A stretch of 6,814 bases of DNA from Hyphomicrobium sp. (GCA_030609245.1 JAUWCP010000125.1:1-6814); one strand, 5' to 3'; counted from the stretch's first letter, positions 1-6,406 are shown. Made by a program: numbers and translations. Notes: a model not told the origin generated them from the sequence alone.

Positions 1-498
1 ATGGCGTTGCTGACAGCCGTTGTCGGCACCCTTTTAGGTTTGACGGTCGCACTGCTCGCCACCGACGAGGTGATGAGATTCCACGCGATCCTATTTGTGA
101 TCGCCTTTGTGGCAGGCGGATATTACGTTGCACTCCACCCACGCAAGGCCGGACCCCAAGAGCAGCAAAGCTATATGGACGGCCCCGTTAAGGTCGCGAC
201 GATTGCTGCCGTCTTTTGGGGTATCGTCGGGTTTCTCGTCGGTGACGTGATTGCTTGGCAGCTCGCCTATCCAATCTTTAACTTCGATCTACCCTGGACG
301 AACTTTGGGCGTTTGCGCCCCGTCCACACTTCCGCAGTGATCTTCGCCTTCGGCGGCAATGTGCTGCTGGCGACCTCGCTCTACGTCGTACAGCGCACCT
401 GCCGTGCACGTATCGCCGGGTACTGGGCACCCTGGTTCGTCGTGTGGGGCTACCAGCTCTTCATTGTATTGGCGCCGACGTGCACGCGGGGACGATGA
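1..498 (+). pseudogene. ccoN: Truncated ccoN: N-terminal third of cbb3-type cytochrome c oxidase subunit I, joined to ccoI
   Basis: CcoN is the membrane catalytic subunit of the high-affinity cbb3 oxidase and is normally about 480-540 residues. Here residues 1 to about 158 read as typical CcoN: hydrophobic segments near 3-21, 29-46, 66-90, 108-132 and 140-157, the stretch NFDLPW then FGRLRPVHTSAVIFAFGGN, and YVVQRTCRAR. His109 in the HTSAVIF motif is the position of the first low-spin heme b ligand. At about residue 158, where CcoN should continue with a glycine-rich turn and the next helix, the frame enters ccoI sequence and stops at TGA 496-498. The CuB ligands, the heme b3 ligand, the second low-spin heme ligand and all later helices are missing, so it cannot form an oxidase. 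There are no internal stops or frameshifts before the join. The ATG at base 1 gives a plausible full N-terminus, but nothing upstream is visible to confirm it. Confidence 0.9.
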
Positions 499-1784
499 AT
501 ATCACTTCCTCGATCGAGGTCACGGCCACTGCGACCGACGAGCACACGTTGATCGCTGAAATTGCGCGCCTCATGCAAACGGCCGAACAAGGCCGCGGGC
601 GATACGTGCGCCTTGCCGACCGTGCGGCGCAGATCTACGCGCCGGCCGTGCATCTTTTGGGTGGGGTCACGTTCATCGGATGGATGATCGCGGGCGCCGG
701 TTGGGAGACGGCGCTCACCTATGCCATCGCGGTTTTGATCATCACTTGCCCCTGCGCGCTGGCGCTGGCCGTGCCGGCCGTGCAGGTGGCGGCAACGGGA
801 CGGCTGTTCGCCAAAGGCGTTATCGTCAAGGCGCCCGACGCACTAGAGCGACTTGCCGGGACAGATACCGTTGTGTTTGACAAGACCGGTACGCTGACAA
901 TCGGTGAGCCTCAACTCGTCGCGCCTGAGCCAATTTGCATGGCCGCTCTGGCGCAGGCAGCGGCGCTCGCCGCGCACAGCCGCCACCCTTATGCCAAGGC
1001 AATCGTAAGGGCTGCCGACGCAAGAGGCCTAACGCCGAGGTGGCGCGGTGCGGTGCGCGAGGTAACGGGCGCCGGGCTCATTGCCGAAACGCCGCACGGC
1101 GAAGAGCGCCTCGGTTCGGCGGCATGGGTCGGCGCCGAGGCGGAGGGCGGCGATCAGACCGCAACGCTATGGTATCGCAAGGGCGCGGCTGTCCCGACGC
1201 CGTTTCATTTTGAGGACACGCTGAGATCCGATGCCCGCAGCGTTGTAGGAAAATTGCAGAAGGCCGGTTACGCCGTGGAACTGCTGTCAGGTGACCGCCC
1301 GCATGTGGTCTCATTAGCTGCGGCGGCGGCAGGCATCAAAGAGTGGCGCGCCGGCGTGCGCCCCGATGGCAAGATCGACCGGCTCAAGGAATTGAGCACA
1401 TCAGGCCACAAGGTCCTCATGGTGGGAGACGGGCTCAACGACGCCCCAGCACTTGCCGCGGGTCATGCCTCGCTGTCGCCCGCGAGTGCCATCGACATTT
1501 GCCAGACCGCAGCTGACGCCATATTCCAAGGCGAGCGTCTTTTGCCTGTTTTGGAAACCTTGAAGGTGGCTCGCGCCGCGCATCAAATGTCATTGCAGAA
1601 CTTTGCCATTGCGCTCGGCTACAATGCGCTCTGTGTGCCGCTGGCAATGGCCGGGTTCGTCACGCCACTCATAGCAGCACTCGCCATGTCCGCCTCGTCG
1701 ATCGCGGTGACGGGAAACGCACTGCGTCTGCGCACGAAGCGGCTGGCGCTCCAGCCCATAGGTATGAAAGAGAACCACGCATGA
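471..1784 (+). pseudogene. ccoI: 5'-truncated ccoI/fixI: C-terminal part of a copper-transporting P1B-type ATPase
   Basis: CcoI/FixI exports copper for cbb3 oxidase assembly and is normally around 700-760 residues. Only the last ~435 remain. Homology starts at G-A-D-V-H-A-G-T-M-N, the segment that normally follows the TGE loop of the actuator domain. The N-terminal metal-binding domain, the first four helices and the actuator TGE motif are therefore gone. Numbering from a GTG at 444, what remains is a helix at about 69-85, the metal-site helix with CPC at 102-104, the phosphorylation motif DKTGT at 146-150, the SRHP motif at 179-182, LSGD at 281-284, GDGLNDAPAL at 328-337 and two C-terminal helices (about 386-430, with MSASS at 414-418). 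These motifs are intact, so the break is recent or artificial. The frame is +2 relative to ccoN. An in-frame ATG at 495 overlaps the ccoN-frame TGA, so a 429-residue fragment could be made by re-initiation. Without the actuator domain, transport is not expected. Confidence 0.9.
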
Positions 1785-1975
1785 CAGCGCTCGCTTGGCT
1801 CATCCCTGCAGCCCTGGTTCTCGGCCTGATCGGGCTCGCAGCCTTCTTGTGGGCACTCAATTCGGGGCAATTTGAGGATTTGGAGGGCGCAAGCTGGCGC
1901 GCCATACAAGATAGTGACGCACCAGATCCTTCGCCCACGACTGACAACAATAATGATGCGCGCAACGCGAAATGA
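1781..1975 (+). CDS. ccoS: CcoS, cbb3-type cytochrome oxidase assembly protein
   Basis: This 64-residue protein has one N-terminal transmembrane helix (about 4-27). The family signature follows directly: FLWALNSGQFEDLEG, then WRAI, then an acidic, polar tail. CcoS is a small inner-membrane protein needed for cofactor insertion and maturation of cbb3 oxidase, and it is normally the last gene of ccoGHIS. Its ATG overlaps the ccoI stop as ATGA (1781-1784), the coupling usual in this operon. It appears complete; the asparagine- and aspartate-rich tail is slightly longer than in many homologues. It ends 22 bases before the stop of a gene on the opposite strand, and I see no clear terminator hairpin in that gap. 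With its partners deleted upstream, it has a job only if a complete cco operon exists elsewhere in the genome. Confidence 0.92.
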   Translation: MTALAWLIPAALVLGLIGLAAFLWALNSGQFEDLEGASWRAIQDSDAPDPSPTTDNNNDARNAK

Positions 1976-1997
1976 AATCTCAAGCGCTATCCGCGGC

Positions 1998-2306
1998 CTA
2001 GCAGACGGTGGGCTCGCAGGGCTTAATATCAAACTTCATGTGGTTCTTCTGTTGCGAGAAGTCGAACTCGCGACCGTCTTGGCAGCGCGCCTTGCCCACC
2101 ATGACCAAATTGTCGCCAAGTGGAAATTCTTCCACATTGTAAGTGCCGGTCATGTCACACATCTGCTCGGCTGCAAGCTGCTGTGACAGAACCTGCTCCC
2201 AAGGCTCGGTGGCAGCTACGGCGATCGTGACGCTGCTCGCAATGAGCACCGCGGTCGTGAGCCCGGTTCGGTATCTAGCCAATTTTTGTAATTTCCCGCT
2301 TAACAT
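1998..2306 (-). CDS. Small predicted exported protein with four cysteines, unknown function
   Basis: I do not recognise this 102-residue protein. The N-terminus has a basic region (K5 to R13), a hydrophobic core of about 14-29 and an A-V-A cleavage site near residues 29-31, which is a good Sec signal peptide. The mature part of about 70 residues has exactly four cysteines (C50, C75, C97, C102), the last being the final residue. That suggests two disulfides or a small metal site in the periplasm. The sequence around DMTGTYNVEEFPLGDN and KARCQDGREFDFSQ looks like a compact beta-rich domain. The start is well supported: the upstream mRNA carries GAGAGGA about 8 bases before the ATG at 2306. It converges on ccoS, and an imperfect FNR/FixK-like site lies about 65-75 bases upstream of its start. 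A link to low-oxygen metabolism is inferred from position only. Confidence 0.75.
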   Translation of the reverse strand: MLSGKLQKLARYRTGLTTAVLIASSVTIAVAATEPWEQVLSQQLAAEQMCDMTGTYNVEEFPLGDNLVMVGKARCQDGREFDFSQQKNHMKFDIKPCEPTVC

Positions 2307-2368
2307 GCGCGCATTCCTCTCAACTGAAATCGTTTGGGTCTGTCATTGGAGATTTGACCTTCAGCGCG

Positions 2369-2382
2369 TTGATCCGTGACAA
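2369..2382 (-). promoter_or_regulatory. Candidate FNR/FixK-type binding site (weak)
   Basis: Read on the minus strand the site is TTGTC-ACGG-ATCAA, which matches the TTGAT-N4-ATCAA consensus at 8 of 10 defined positions, with one half perfect. Its centre lies about 69 bases upstream of the exported-protein ATG at 2306. That would fit an activator site near -41 if transcription begins about 28 bases before the ATG, but the -10 region at that spacing is poor. Two or three 8/10 matches are expected by chance in a window this size, so the call rests mainly on its position in a promoter region next to a fixK gene. Confidence 0.3.
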
Positions 2383-2440
2383 ACCTGCAGTGCGACTCCG
2401 CTGGCATTGCCAAGCCGGTGTGGGGCCGCATTTGTCGCGT

Positions 2441-3070
2441 TTAAGATTCGCGCTCCGTTAACTCGTGCGTCAAGACACACTCGCACTTTCCGCCTAATAG
2501 GATGCGCGCACCCTGTAGTTGCTGCTCGGGACCGTCAGCACTCGCGATCAAGACGATAGCGCCGTCAGCGACGTCCTTGAGTAACTGTGAATAGACCGGC
2601 GACGCCACCTGTCCGGCGATCGACTCCGAAGGCGAGCGCGCGCTTGCTGTGTCTTGCTCCATCGCATGGAGCAGAATGGAAAGACTGCGCGGAAGCGCGG
2701 CGCTGACCTTGCCTACAAAGCCCCCATTTGCGCCAGGTACAAAAACATCTAAGGAGCCACCGTTGCGCCTCTGGATCGCATCCCGCAAATCCCCAGCGCG
2801 ATGGTTTGCAAGCACGACCAGTTCGCCACTGGCGAAATCGCTTGCGTGCAAATCCCCAATCGTTGCCGCAAGATCAAGTGGATCGCGAAACACGGCGACG
2901 ACAAACCAATGGCGTTTCACCTCGTCGGTCATCTCATTTGAACTTCTGCCGTCCCCTGCCGATTCAGACCCGACAGTGTGTTTGTGCGGGCCCTGGCGCC
3001 TCCTCGTTTTCTGTGGCCGAGCGAACGATGTGCTGGAAGGATTGCTGTCCGCGTCCACATCAATTCGCAT
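2441..3070 (-). CDS. Conserved-looking protein of unknown function, coupled to fixK
   Basis: This 209-residue soluble protein has no signal peptide or membrane helix, and I do not recognise its family with confidence. Residues 1-46 are polar, low in hydrophobics and probably disordered. The folded part starts near residue 47. HWFVVAVFRDPLDLAATIGDL (54-74, strand then helix), then ELVVLA (83-88), looks like a beta-alpha-beta unit. It recurs loosely as GAIVLIASADGPEQQLQGARI (170-190) and CECVL (196-200). This two-half layout resembles ferredoxin-like folds of small stress-related proteins such as the general stress protein 17M or DUF1269 group, which is a guess from shape. Between the halves is a glycine-rich segment (112-120). 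The start at 3070 overlaps the fixK stop (TAATG), indicating translational coupling. An alternative start is Met47 at 2932, without a good ribosome binding site. The operon position suggests a role under the same low-oxygen control. Confidence 0.7.
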   Translation of the reverse strand: MRIDVDADSNPSSTSFARPQKTRRRQGPHKHTVGSESAGDGRSSNEMTDEVKRHWFVVAVFRDPLDLAATIGDLHASDFASGELVVLANHRAGDLRDAIQRRNGGSLDVFVPGANGGFVGKVSAALPRSLSILLHAMEQDTASARSPSESIAGQVASPVYSQLLKDVADGAIVLIASADGPEQQLQGARILLGGKCECVLTHELTERES

Positions 3071-3798
3071 TACTTCATCCCATCCGCCTCGCCAGCGGCC
3101 AGTCGCTCTAGTGCCCGCCGATTGCGGATAACCACAAGCGAGCTGTGTGCGAGATCGATGAAGCCGGCCATGCGCAACTTGGTGAACGTTCGGCTCACCG
3201 TCTCGATGGTCAGGCTGAGGAAGTCGGCCATATCCGCGCGCGTCATCGGCAAAGCGATACGCGCTGCATCGGCGCCGCTGCGCTCATTACGGCGTGAAAG
3301 CGCCATGAGCAACGCGGCGAGACGCTCTGTGGCGTTGCGCTGCCCCACGGTCAACAATAAATCGTGTGCAGAAAGAAGCTGGTCAGACAGCGCCCGATAG
3401 AGCTGCACTCCGACCCTCGGGTCCTTCCTCGCTATCTCCTCGAGCAATGCGGCGGGCAGGCAACGCAGCCGCGTTAAAACAATCGCCTGTGCGCTAAAGA
3501 CATGGGCCTTCAGCGTGCTCAACCCGATAAGGTCTCCGGGATATGCAAAATCGACGATCTGACGGCGCCCGTCCGGCAACGTCTTGTAAAGGCAAACGGT
3601 CCCCTTCTCGACCTGGTAAACATGGTCCTTGGAATCACCGTCAAAGAAGACGTGCTCACGCGCCTGCAAAAGGCGTGGTGCGGCCGTTTTGATCCGCCTG
3701 TCCAACAGGCTTTCGCTTGCCAGATCGCCAATCGGCAAGCCGAAGGCCGCTCCGTTCCGATCCAGTTCCGGCGAGAGGGTCATTGCCAACATATTCAT
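3070..3798 (-). CDS. fixK: FixK-type Crp/Fnr family transcriptional regulator
   Basis: This 242-residue Crp/Fnr regulator has an N-terminal cyclic-nucleotide-binding-like beta barrel (about 40-125), including EHVFFDGD (48-55), a long dimerisation helix (about 128-160, through ERLAALLMAL) and a C-terminal winged helix (about 160-235). The recognition helix reads LTIETVSRTF (196-205). Glu199, Ser202 and Arg203 form the E-x-x-S-R motif of FNR/FixK proteins that bind TTGAT-N4-ATCAA. Only two cysteines are present (C69, C113) and there is no N-terminal cysteine cluster, so it should not sense oxygen through an iron-sulfur cluster as FNR does. That fits FixK, whose activity is set mainly by transcription. 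Two starts are possible: the ATG at 3798 lies only 2-3 bases after AGGA, while the ATG at 3792 (Met3) has it at an ideal ~8 bases and may be the real one. It is followed directly by the 209-residue gene. The symbol is given at family level; FnrN/AadR-like relatives are alternatives. Confidence 0.87.
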   Translation of the reverse strand: MNMLAMTLSPELDRNGAAFGLPIGDLASESLLDRRIKTAAPRLLQAREHVFFDGDSKDHVYQVEKGTVCLYKTLPDGRRQIVDFAYPGDLIGLSTLKAHVFSAQAIVLTRLRCLPAALLEEIARKDPRVGVQLYRALSDQLLSAHDLLLTVGQRNATERLAALLMALSRRNERSGADAARIALPMTRADMADFLSLTIETVSRTFTKLRMAGFIDLAHSSLVVIRNRRALERLAAGEADGMK

Positions 3799-3815
3799 TT
3801 TCCTGTGGTGAAAGC

Positions 3816-3821
3816 TTTAGA
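3816..3821 (-). promoter_or_regulatory. Candidate -10 element of the fixK promoter
   Basis: On the minus strand this reads TCTAAA, 4 of 6 matches to the sigma-70 -10 consensus. It lies 17-30 bases before the two possible fixK starts. At 17-base spacing the -35 position (3839-3844) reads GCGCGT on that strand, nothing like a -35 box, as expected of a promoter that needs an activator. The phased TGTG repeats begin just upstream at 3851. Confidence is limited because a 4/6 match is common. Confidence 0.3.
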
Positions 3822-3850
3822 CACAGCAAAGCAGCCTCACGCGCCTCCCG

Positions 3851-3887
3851 TGTGCTGGTCTTGTGAGAAATTGTGCGCGACTGTATC
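3851..3887. promoter_or_regulatory. Phased TGTG direct repeats, candidate response-regulator operator
   Basis: In the 176-base region between fixK and the response regulator, TGTG occurs at 3851, 3862 and 3872, followed by TGTA at 3882, with spacings of 11, 10 and 10 bases. OmpR-family regulators usually bind direct repeats about one helical turn apart. On the strand of fixK the elements read GATACA-N4-CGCACA-N4-CTCACA. As I recall it, the K-box upstream of fixK genes controlled by FxkR is GTTACA-N4-GTTACA. The first unit matches 5 of 6 bases, the others 3 and 4. The array would lie roughly 40-80 bases upstream of the inferred fixK transcription start. Confidence 0.42.
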
Positions 3888-3974
3888 GGGGGACTCTTGG
3901 GCGGACGATGGCCCCCTTTGAGCTTGGAAATCGGGCGCCACGAACGGGTGCCTCAAGGAGAAAAGCGCCCCTTC

Positions 3975-4712
3975 ATGGCAGGATCAGCTCCCATTCACAT
4001 TCTGGTCGTCGACGACGAGGCGGAGGTGCGCACGCTCTTGCGCTCCGGGCTCGAACCGGAGGGCTACACCGTCTCGGAGGCCAAGGACGGCGCTGAGCTG
4101 ATGGCAACTTTGGAGAAGCGCCCCGTCGATCTCATAACGCTCGACCTGCGGCTTGCAGGCGAGGACGGATTTACGCTTGCTCGTCAGGTTCGCACAAAGC
4201 TCAACGTCCCGATTGTTATGATCAGCGGCAAAAGCGACATGATTGACCGGGTGGTCGGGCTAGAGCTCGGCGCCGACGACTACATCACCAAGCCGTTTCA
4301 CATGCGCGAGGTTGTGGCGCGCATTCGCGCCGTGTTGCGCCGCTATGCGCCAGTCGCCAAGAGCGCAGCGGCTGCACCTCAGGCTGATAAGAAACCGATC
4401 TATGAATTCGACGGCTGGACCTTCGACATGGGCCGTCGTGAATTGAAAGATCCCGAAGGCGAACTCTGCGAGCTGACGACGGCGGAATTCAATCTCCTTA
4501 ACATTCTTGTCGAGCGCCCCGGGCGCGTTCTGTCGCGTGACGAGTTGATGGACCTCCTCAAAGGGCACGATTGGACTCCGCTCGACCGGTCGATCGACGG
4601 TCTGGTGGCTCGGTTGCGTAAGAAGATCGAATGCGGCAACGAAAGCCCGCAGCTCGTCAAGACGGTACGCGGCGTCGGCTACGCGTTTGCCGGGCAGGTG
4701 ACCCGCAGCTAG
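3975..4712 (+). CDS. OmpR/PhoB-family response regulator, candidate FxkR-like activator of fixK
   Basis: This 245-residue two-component response regulator has a receiver domain (about 7-121) with the acidic pair Asp13-Asp14, phospho-acceptor Asp57 (in LITLDLRL), Ser84 in the MISGKSD segment where Thr or Ser is expected, and Lys106 in DYITKPF. A linker rich in alanine (about 125-140) leads to an OmpR-type winged-helix domain (about 143-240), with TTAEFNLL, RPGRVLSRDEL and the C-terminal KTVRGVGYAF. I chose the ATG at 3975 because the receiver domain starts at once and AAGGAG lies upstream at 3955-3960, though 14 bases away, which is long. An in-frame ATG at 3873 would add 34 residues that look unrelated to the family. 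It is divergent from fixK and convergent with a hybrid kinase, so it is probably that kinase's output and may control fixK. Being OmpR-type, it is not a FixJ orthologue. Confidence 0.92.
   Translation: MAGSAPIHILVVDDEAEVRTLLRSGLEPEGYTVSEAKDGAELMATLEKRPVDLITLDLRLAGEDGFTLARQVRTKLNVPIVMISGKSDMIDRVVGLELGADDYITKPFHMREVVARIRAVLRRYAPVAKSAAAAPQADKKPIYEFDGWTFDMGRRELKDPEGELCELTTAEFNLLNILVERPGRVLSRDELMDLLKGHDWTPLDRSIDGLVARLRKKIECGNESPQLVKTVRGVGYAFAGQVTRS
4709..4712. other. Single CTAG serving both convergent stop codons
   Basis: The response regulator stops at TAG 4710-4712. The kinase stops on the other strand at TAG, which is CTA at 4709-4711 on the plus strand. The palindrome CTAG thus ends both genes, which overlap by four bases and leave no room for a terminator between them. 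Confidence 0.95.
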
Positions 4713-6406
4713 CCGGGTTCAGCCTCCAGCGCGGTCTTCAGCGCCAGAGCAAGCTGTAGACGGCTATAGGGTTTGCGCAAGACATTGAATTCGTCCGCAA
4801 TGTTCTCGCCGCCAGTCGCATCAGAGGCATAGCCCGTCGTCAGCAGCACCCTCTGGCCCGGCTTATTGGCGCGCACCCAAAGCCCGAGCTGGTAGCCCGA
4901 CATCCCGCGGCCGAGCACGATGTCGCTGAATACAAGCTCAATGCCAGGCTCGCTCTCAAGGATGCGGATGGCGGTCTTTGCGTCCTCCGCATCCAAGGCC
5001 ACGTATCCCAACCCTTCGACGCGCTGTAACGTGAGCTCACGCAATTCTGGGTCGTCCTCCACAACGAGAACCGTCTCGCAATTTTCAGACAACGGCACCT
5101 CAGGCGCCCTTTGGCGAACAGTTCCCGTTTCCACGTCCGATGCGCGCGGCAGAAAAAGGCTGACCGTTGTACCGGACCCGCGTTCGCTCTCGATGGTGAC
5201 GTGGCCGCCCGACTGCTGGGCAAAGCCATAGATCGTGCTGAGACCGAGCCCCGTTCCGCTGCCGCGCTTGGTGGTGAAGAACGGCTCGAAGGCGTGCTCG
5301 AGGACCTCCGGGCTCATCCCTGTTCCGGTGTCCGTCACAGAAATGCACACGTAGTCCCCCGCAACGACATCGCCCAAGGTTTCAACACCCTCTTTGTCGA
5401 CGGTCACGTTGCGCGTCTCGATGACGAGCTTGCCGCCATCGGGCATGGCATCGCGTGCATTGATAGCGAGATTGAGTACGGCGTTCTCCACCTCGCTGGG
5501 GTCAACCCGCGTGGGCCATAAGGCACCGGCGAGCACTGTGGTGAGCGCGATGCGTTCACCGAGCGAGCGCTTCAAGAGTTCGGCGATGCCAAGCATCAGG
5601 TCGTTCAGGTTCAAAACCACGGCCTTGAGCCGCTGGCGGCGCGAGAAGGTCAAGAGCCGCGAGGTGAGCCGTGCACCCATCTGGGCAGCGTCGGCGGCAC
5701 GGTGCAAAAGCGCGCGCTCTTTCTCTTGCGAAAGCTGAGCGTCAAGAAGCTCCAGATTGCCCAACACGATGGTGAGCAAGTTATTGAAGTCGTGCGCGAT
5801 GCCCCCGGTCAGCTGGCCGAAGGCTTCCATGCGCTGCGCTTGAATGAGTGCGGCCTGCGCCTCCTCGCGGCGCTGGATCTCCTCCTCCAACGCCTTTGTG
5901 CGCTGTTCGACGCGTGCTTCGAGTTCCGCGTTGCTGCGCGCGAGCATGTCCTCAGCCTGCTTGCGCTCCGAAATGTCGCGCACCATGGCCATGTAGACGC
6001 GCTCTCCGCCGACCTCGAGCTTGGCGATCGAGGCCTCTGCGGGAAACTCCGTGCCATCCTTATGTAGCGCATAGATTGCTTGGCGCTCACCCACGCGCCG
6101 CGCCATGATAGGCGAAGCGGCAAAGTCGCGCACGTCCTTGCGGTGGCGCGATCGAAAGCGCTCTGGAACGAGCGTATCGAGTGACTGACCCAGGATTTCG
6201 CCTTGTACATAGCCGAAAAGGCGTTCCGCACCCTCGTTGAAGAGGGTGATACGCATCTTTTCGTCGAGCGATATGATGGCATCCGCACCGATCGCAAGGA
6301 TCGCCGCGATGCGGGACTCGGACCGGCGCAGCTCCTCCTCAGCGCGCTTGGCACGAAGATCTGCCTCCGGTTGGCTATCTGCCGGAAACTTGTTTTTCCT
6401 ACTCAT
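4709..6406 (-). CDS. Hybrid sensor histidine kinase: PAS, HisKA, HATPase, C-terminal receiver (hFixL-like layout)
   Basis: This 565-residue protein (from the ATG at 6406) has one PAS domain (about 29-145), a coiled-coil linker (about 146-193), a HisKA domain with phospho-accepting His205 in GGIAHDFNN, and an ATPase domain with the N box around Asn316 (NLAINARDAM), DTGTGM (359-364), FEPFFTTK (373-380) and GSGTGLGLS (382-390). A C-terminal receiver follows with Asp451-Asp452, phospho-acceptor Asp495 and Lys545. No membrane helix is seen, so it is probably cytoplasmic and senses an internal signal through the PAS domain. By hand alignment, His88 (in FRSRHRKD) falls at the heme-ligand position of FixL and DosP, but the neighbouring FixL heme-contact arginine is not kept. 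A GTG at 6472 would add 22 cysteine-containing residues unlike a kinase N-terminus. No strong ribosome binding site marks 6406. The layout fits the hybrid FixL partner of FxkR; a non-heme PAS kinase is equally possible. Confidence 0.9.
   Translation of the reverse strand: MSRKNKFPADSQPEADLRAKRAEEELRRSESRIAAILAIGADAIISLDEKMRITLFNEGAERLFGYVQGEILGQSLDTLVPERFRSRHRKDVRDFAASPIMARRVGERQAIYALHKDGTEFPAEASIAKLEVGGERVYMAMVRDISERKQAEDMLARSNAELEARVEQRTKALEEEIQRREEAQAALIQAQRMEAFGQLTGGIAHDFNNLLTIVLGNLELLDAQLSQEKERALLHRAADAAQMGARLTSRLLTFSRRQRLKAVVLNLNDLMLGIAELLKRSLGERIALTTVLAGALWPTRVDPSEVENAVLNLAINARDAMPDGGKLVIETRNVTVDKEGVETLGDVVAGDYVCISVTDTGTGMSPEVLEHAFEPFFTTKRGSGTGLGLSTIYGFAQQSGGHVTIESERGSGTTVSLFLPRASDVETGTVRQRAPEVPLSENCETVLVVEDDPELRELTLQRVEGLGYVALDAEDAKTAIRILESEPGIELVFSDIVLGRGMSGYQLGLWVRANKPGQRVLLTTGYASDATGGENIADEFNVLRKPYSRLQLALALKTALEAEPG

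Noticed and set aside
359..559. Possibility that the ccoN-ccoI join is a single simple frameshift in one gene
   Set aside because: The two sides belong to unrelated families, a heme-copper oxidase subunit and a P-type ATPase. A frameshift in one gene cannot explain it; several genes must be missing.
1976..1997. Possible bidirectional terminator between ccoS and the exported-protein gene
   Set aside because: The 22-base gap shows no convincing stem or T-tract.
2402..2412. Palindrome TGGCATTGCCA between the exported-protein and 209-residue genes, as a terminator
   Set aside because: The stem is short with a very small loop, and no T-run follows on either strand, so I do not call it a terminator.
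3873..3974. N-terminal extension of the response regulator from an ATG at 3873
   Set aside because: The added 34 residues do not resemble a receiver domain and cover the TGTG repeats and intergenic region. The receiver starts right after the Met at 3975.
5111..5521. Open frame of 136 codons on the plus strand inside the kinase gene
   Set aside because: It lies antisense to the conserved kinase and ATPase motifs. Its translation is arginine- and alanine-rich with no recognisable domain, as expected for a shadow frame in GC-rich coding DNA.
5809..6354. Open frame of 181 codons on the minus strand overlapping the kinase in another frame
   Set aside because: The protein is dominated by arginine, serine and alanine and overlaps the PAS and linker coding sequence, whose frame is strongly supported by motifs.
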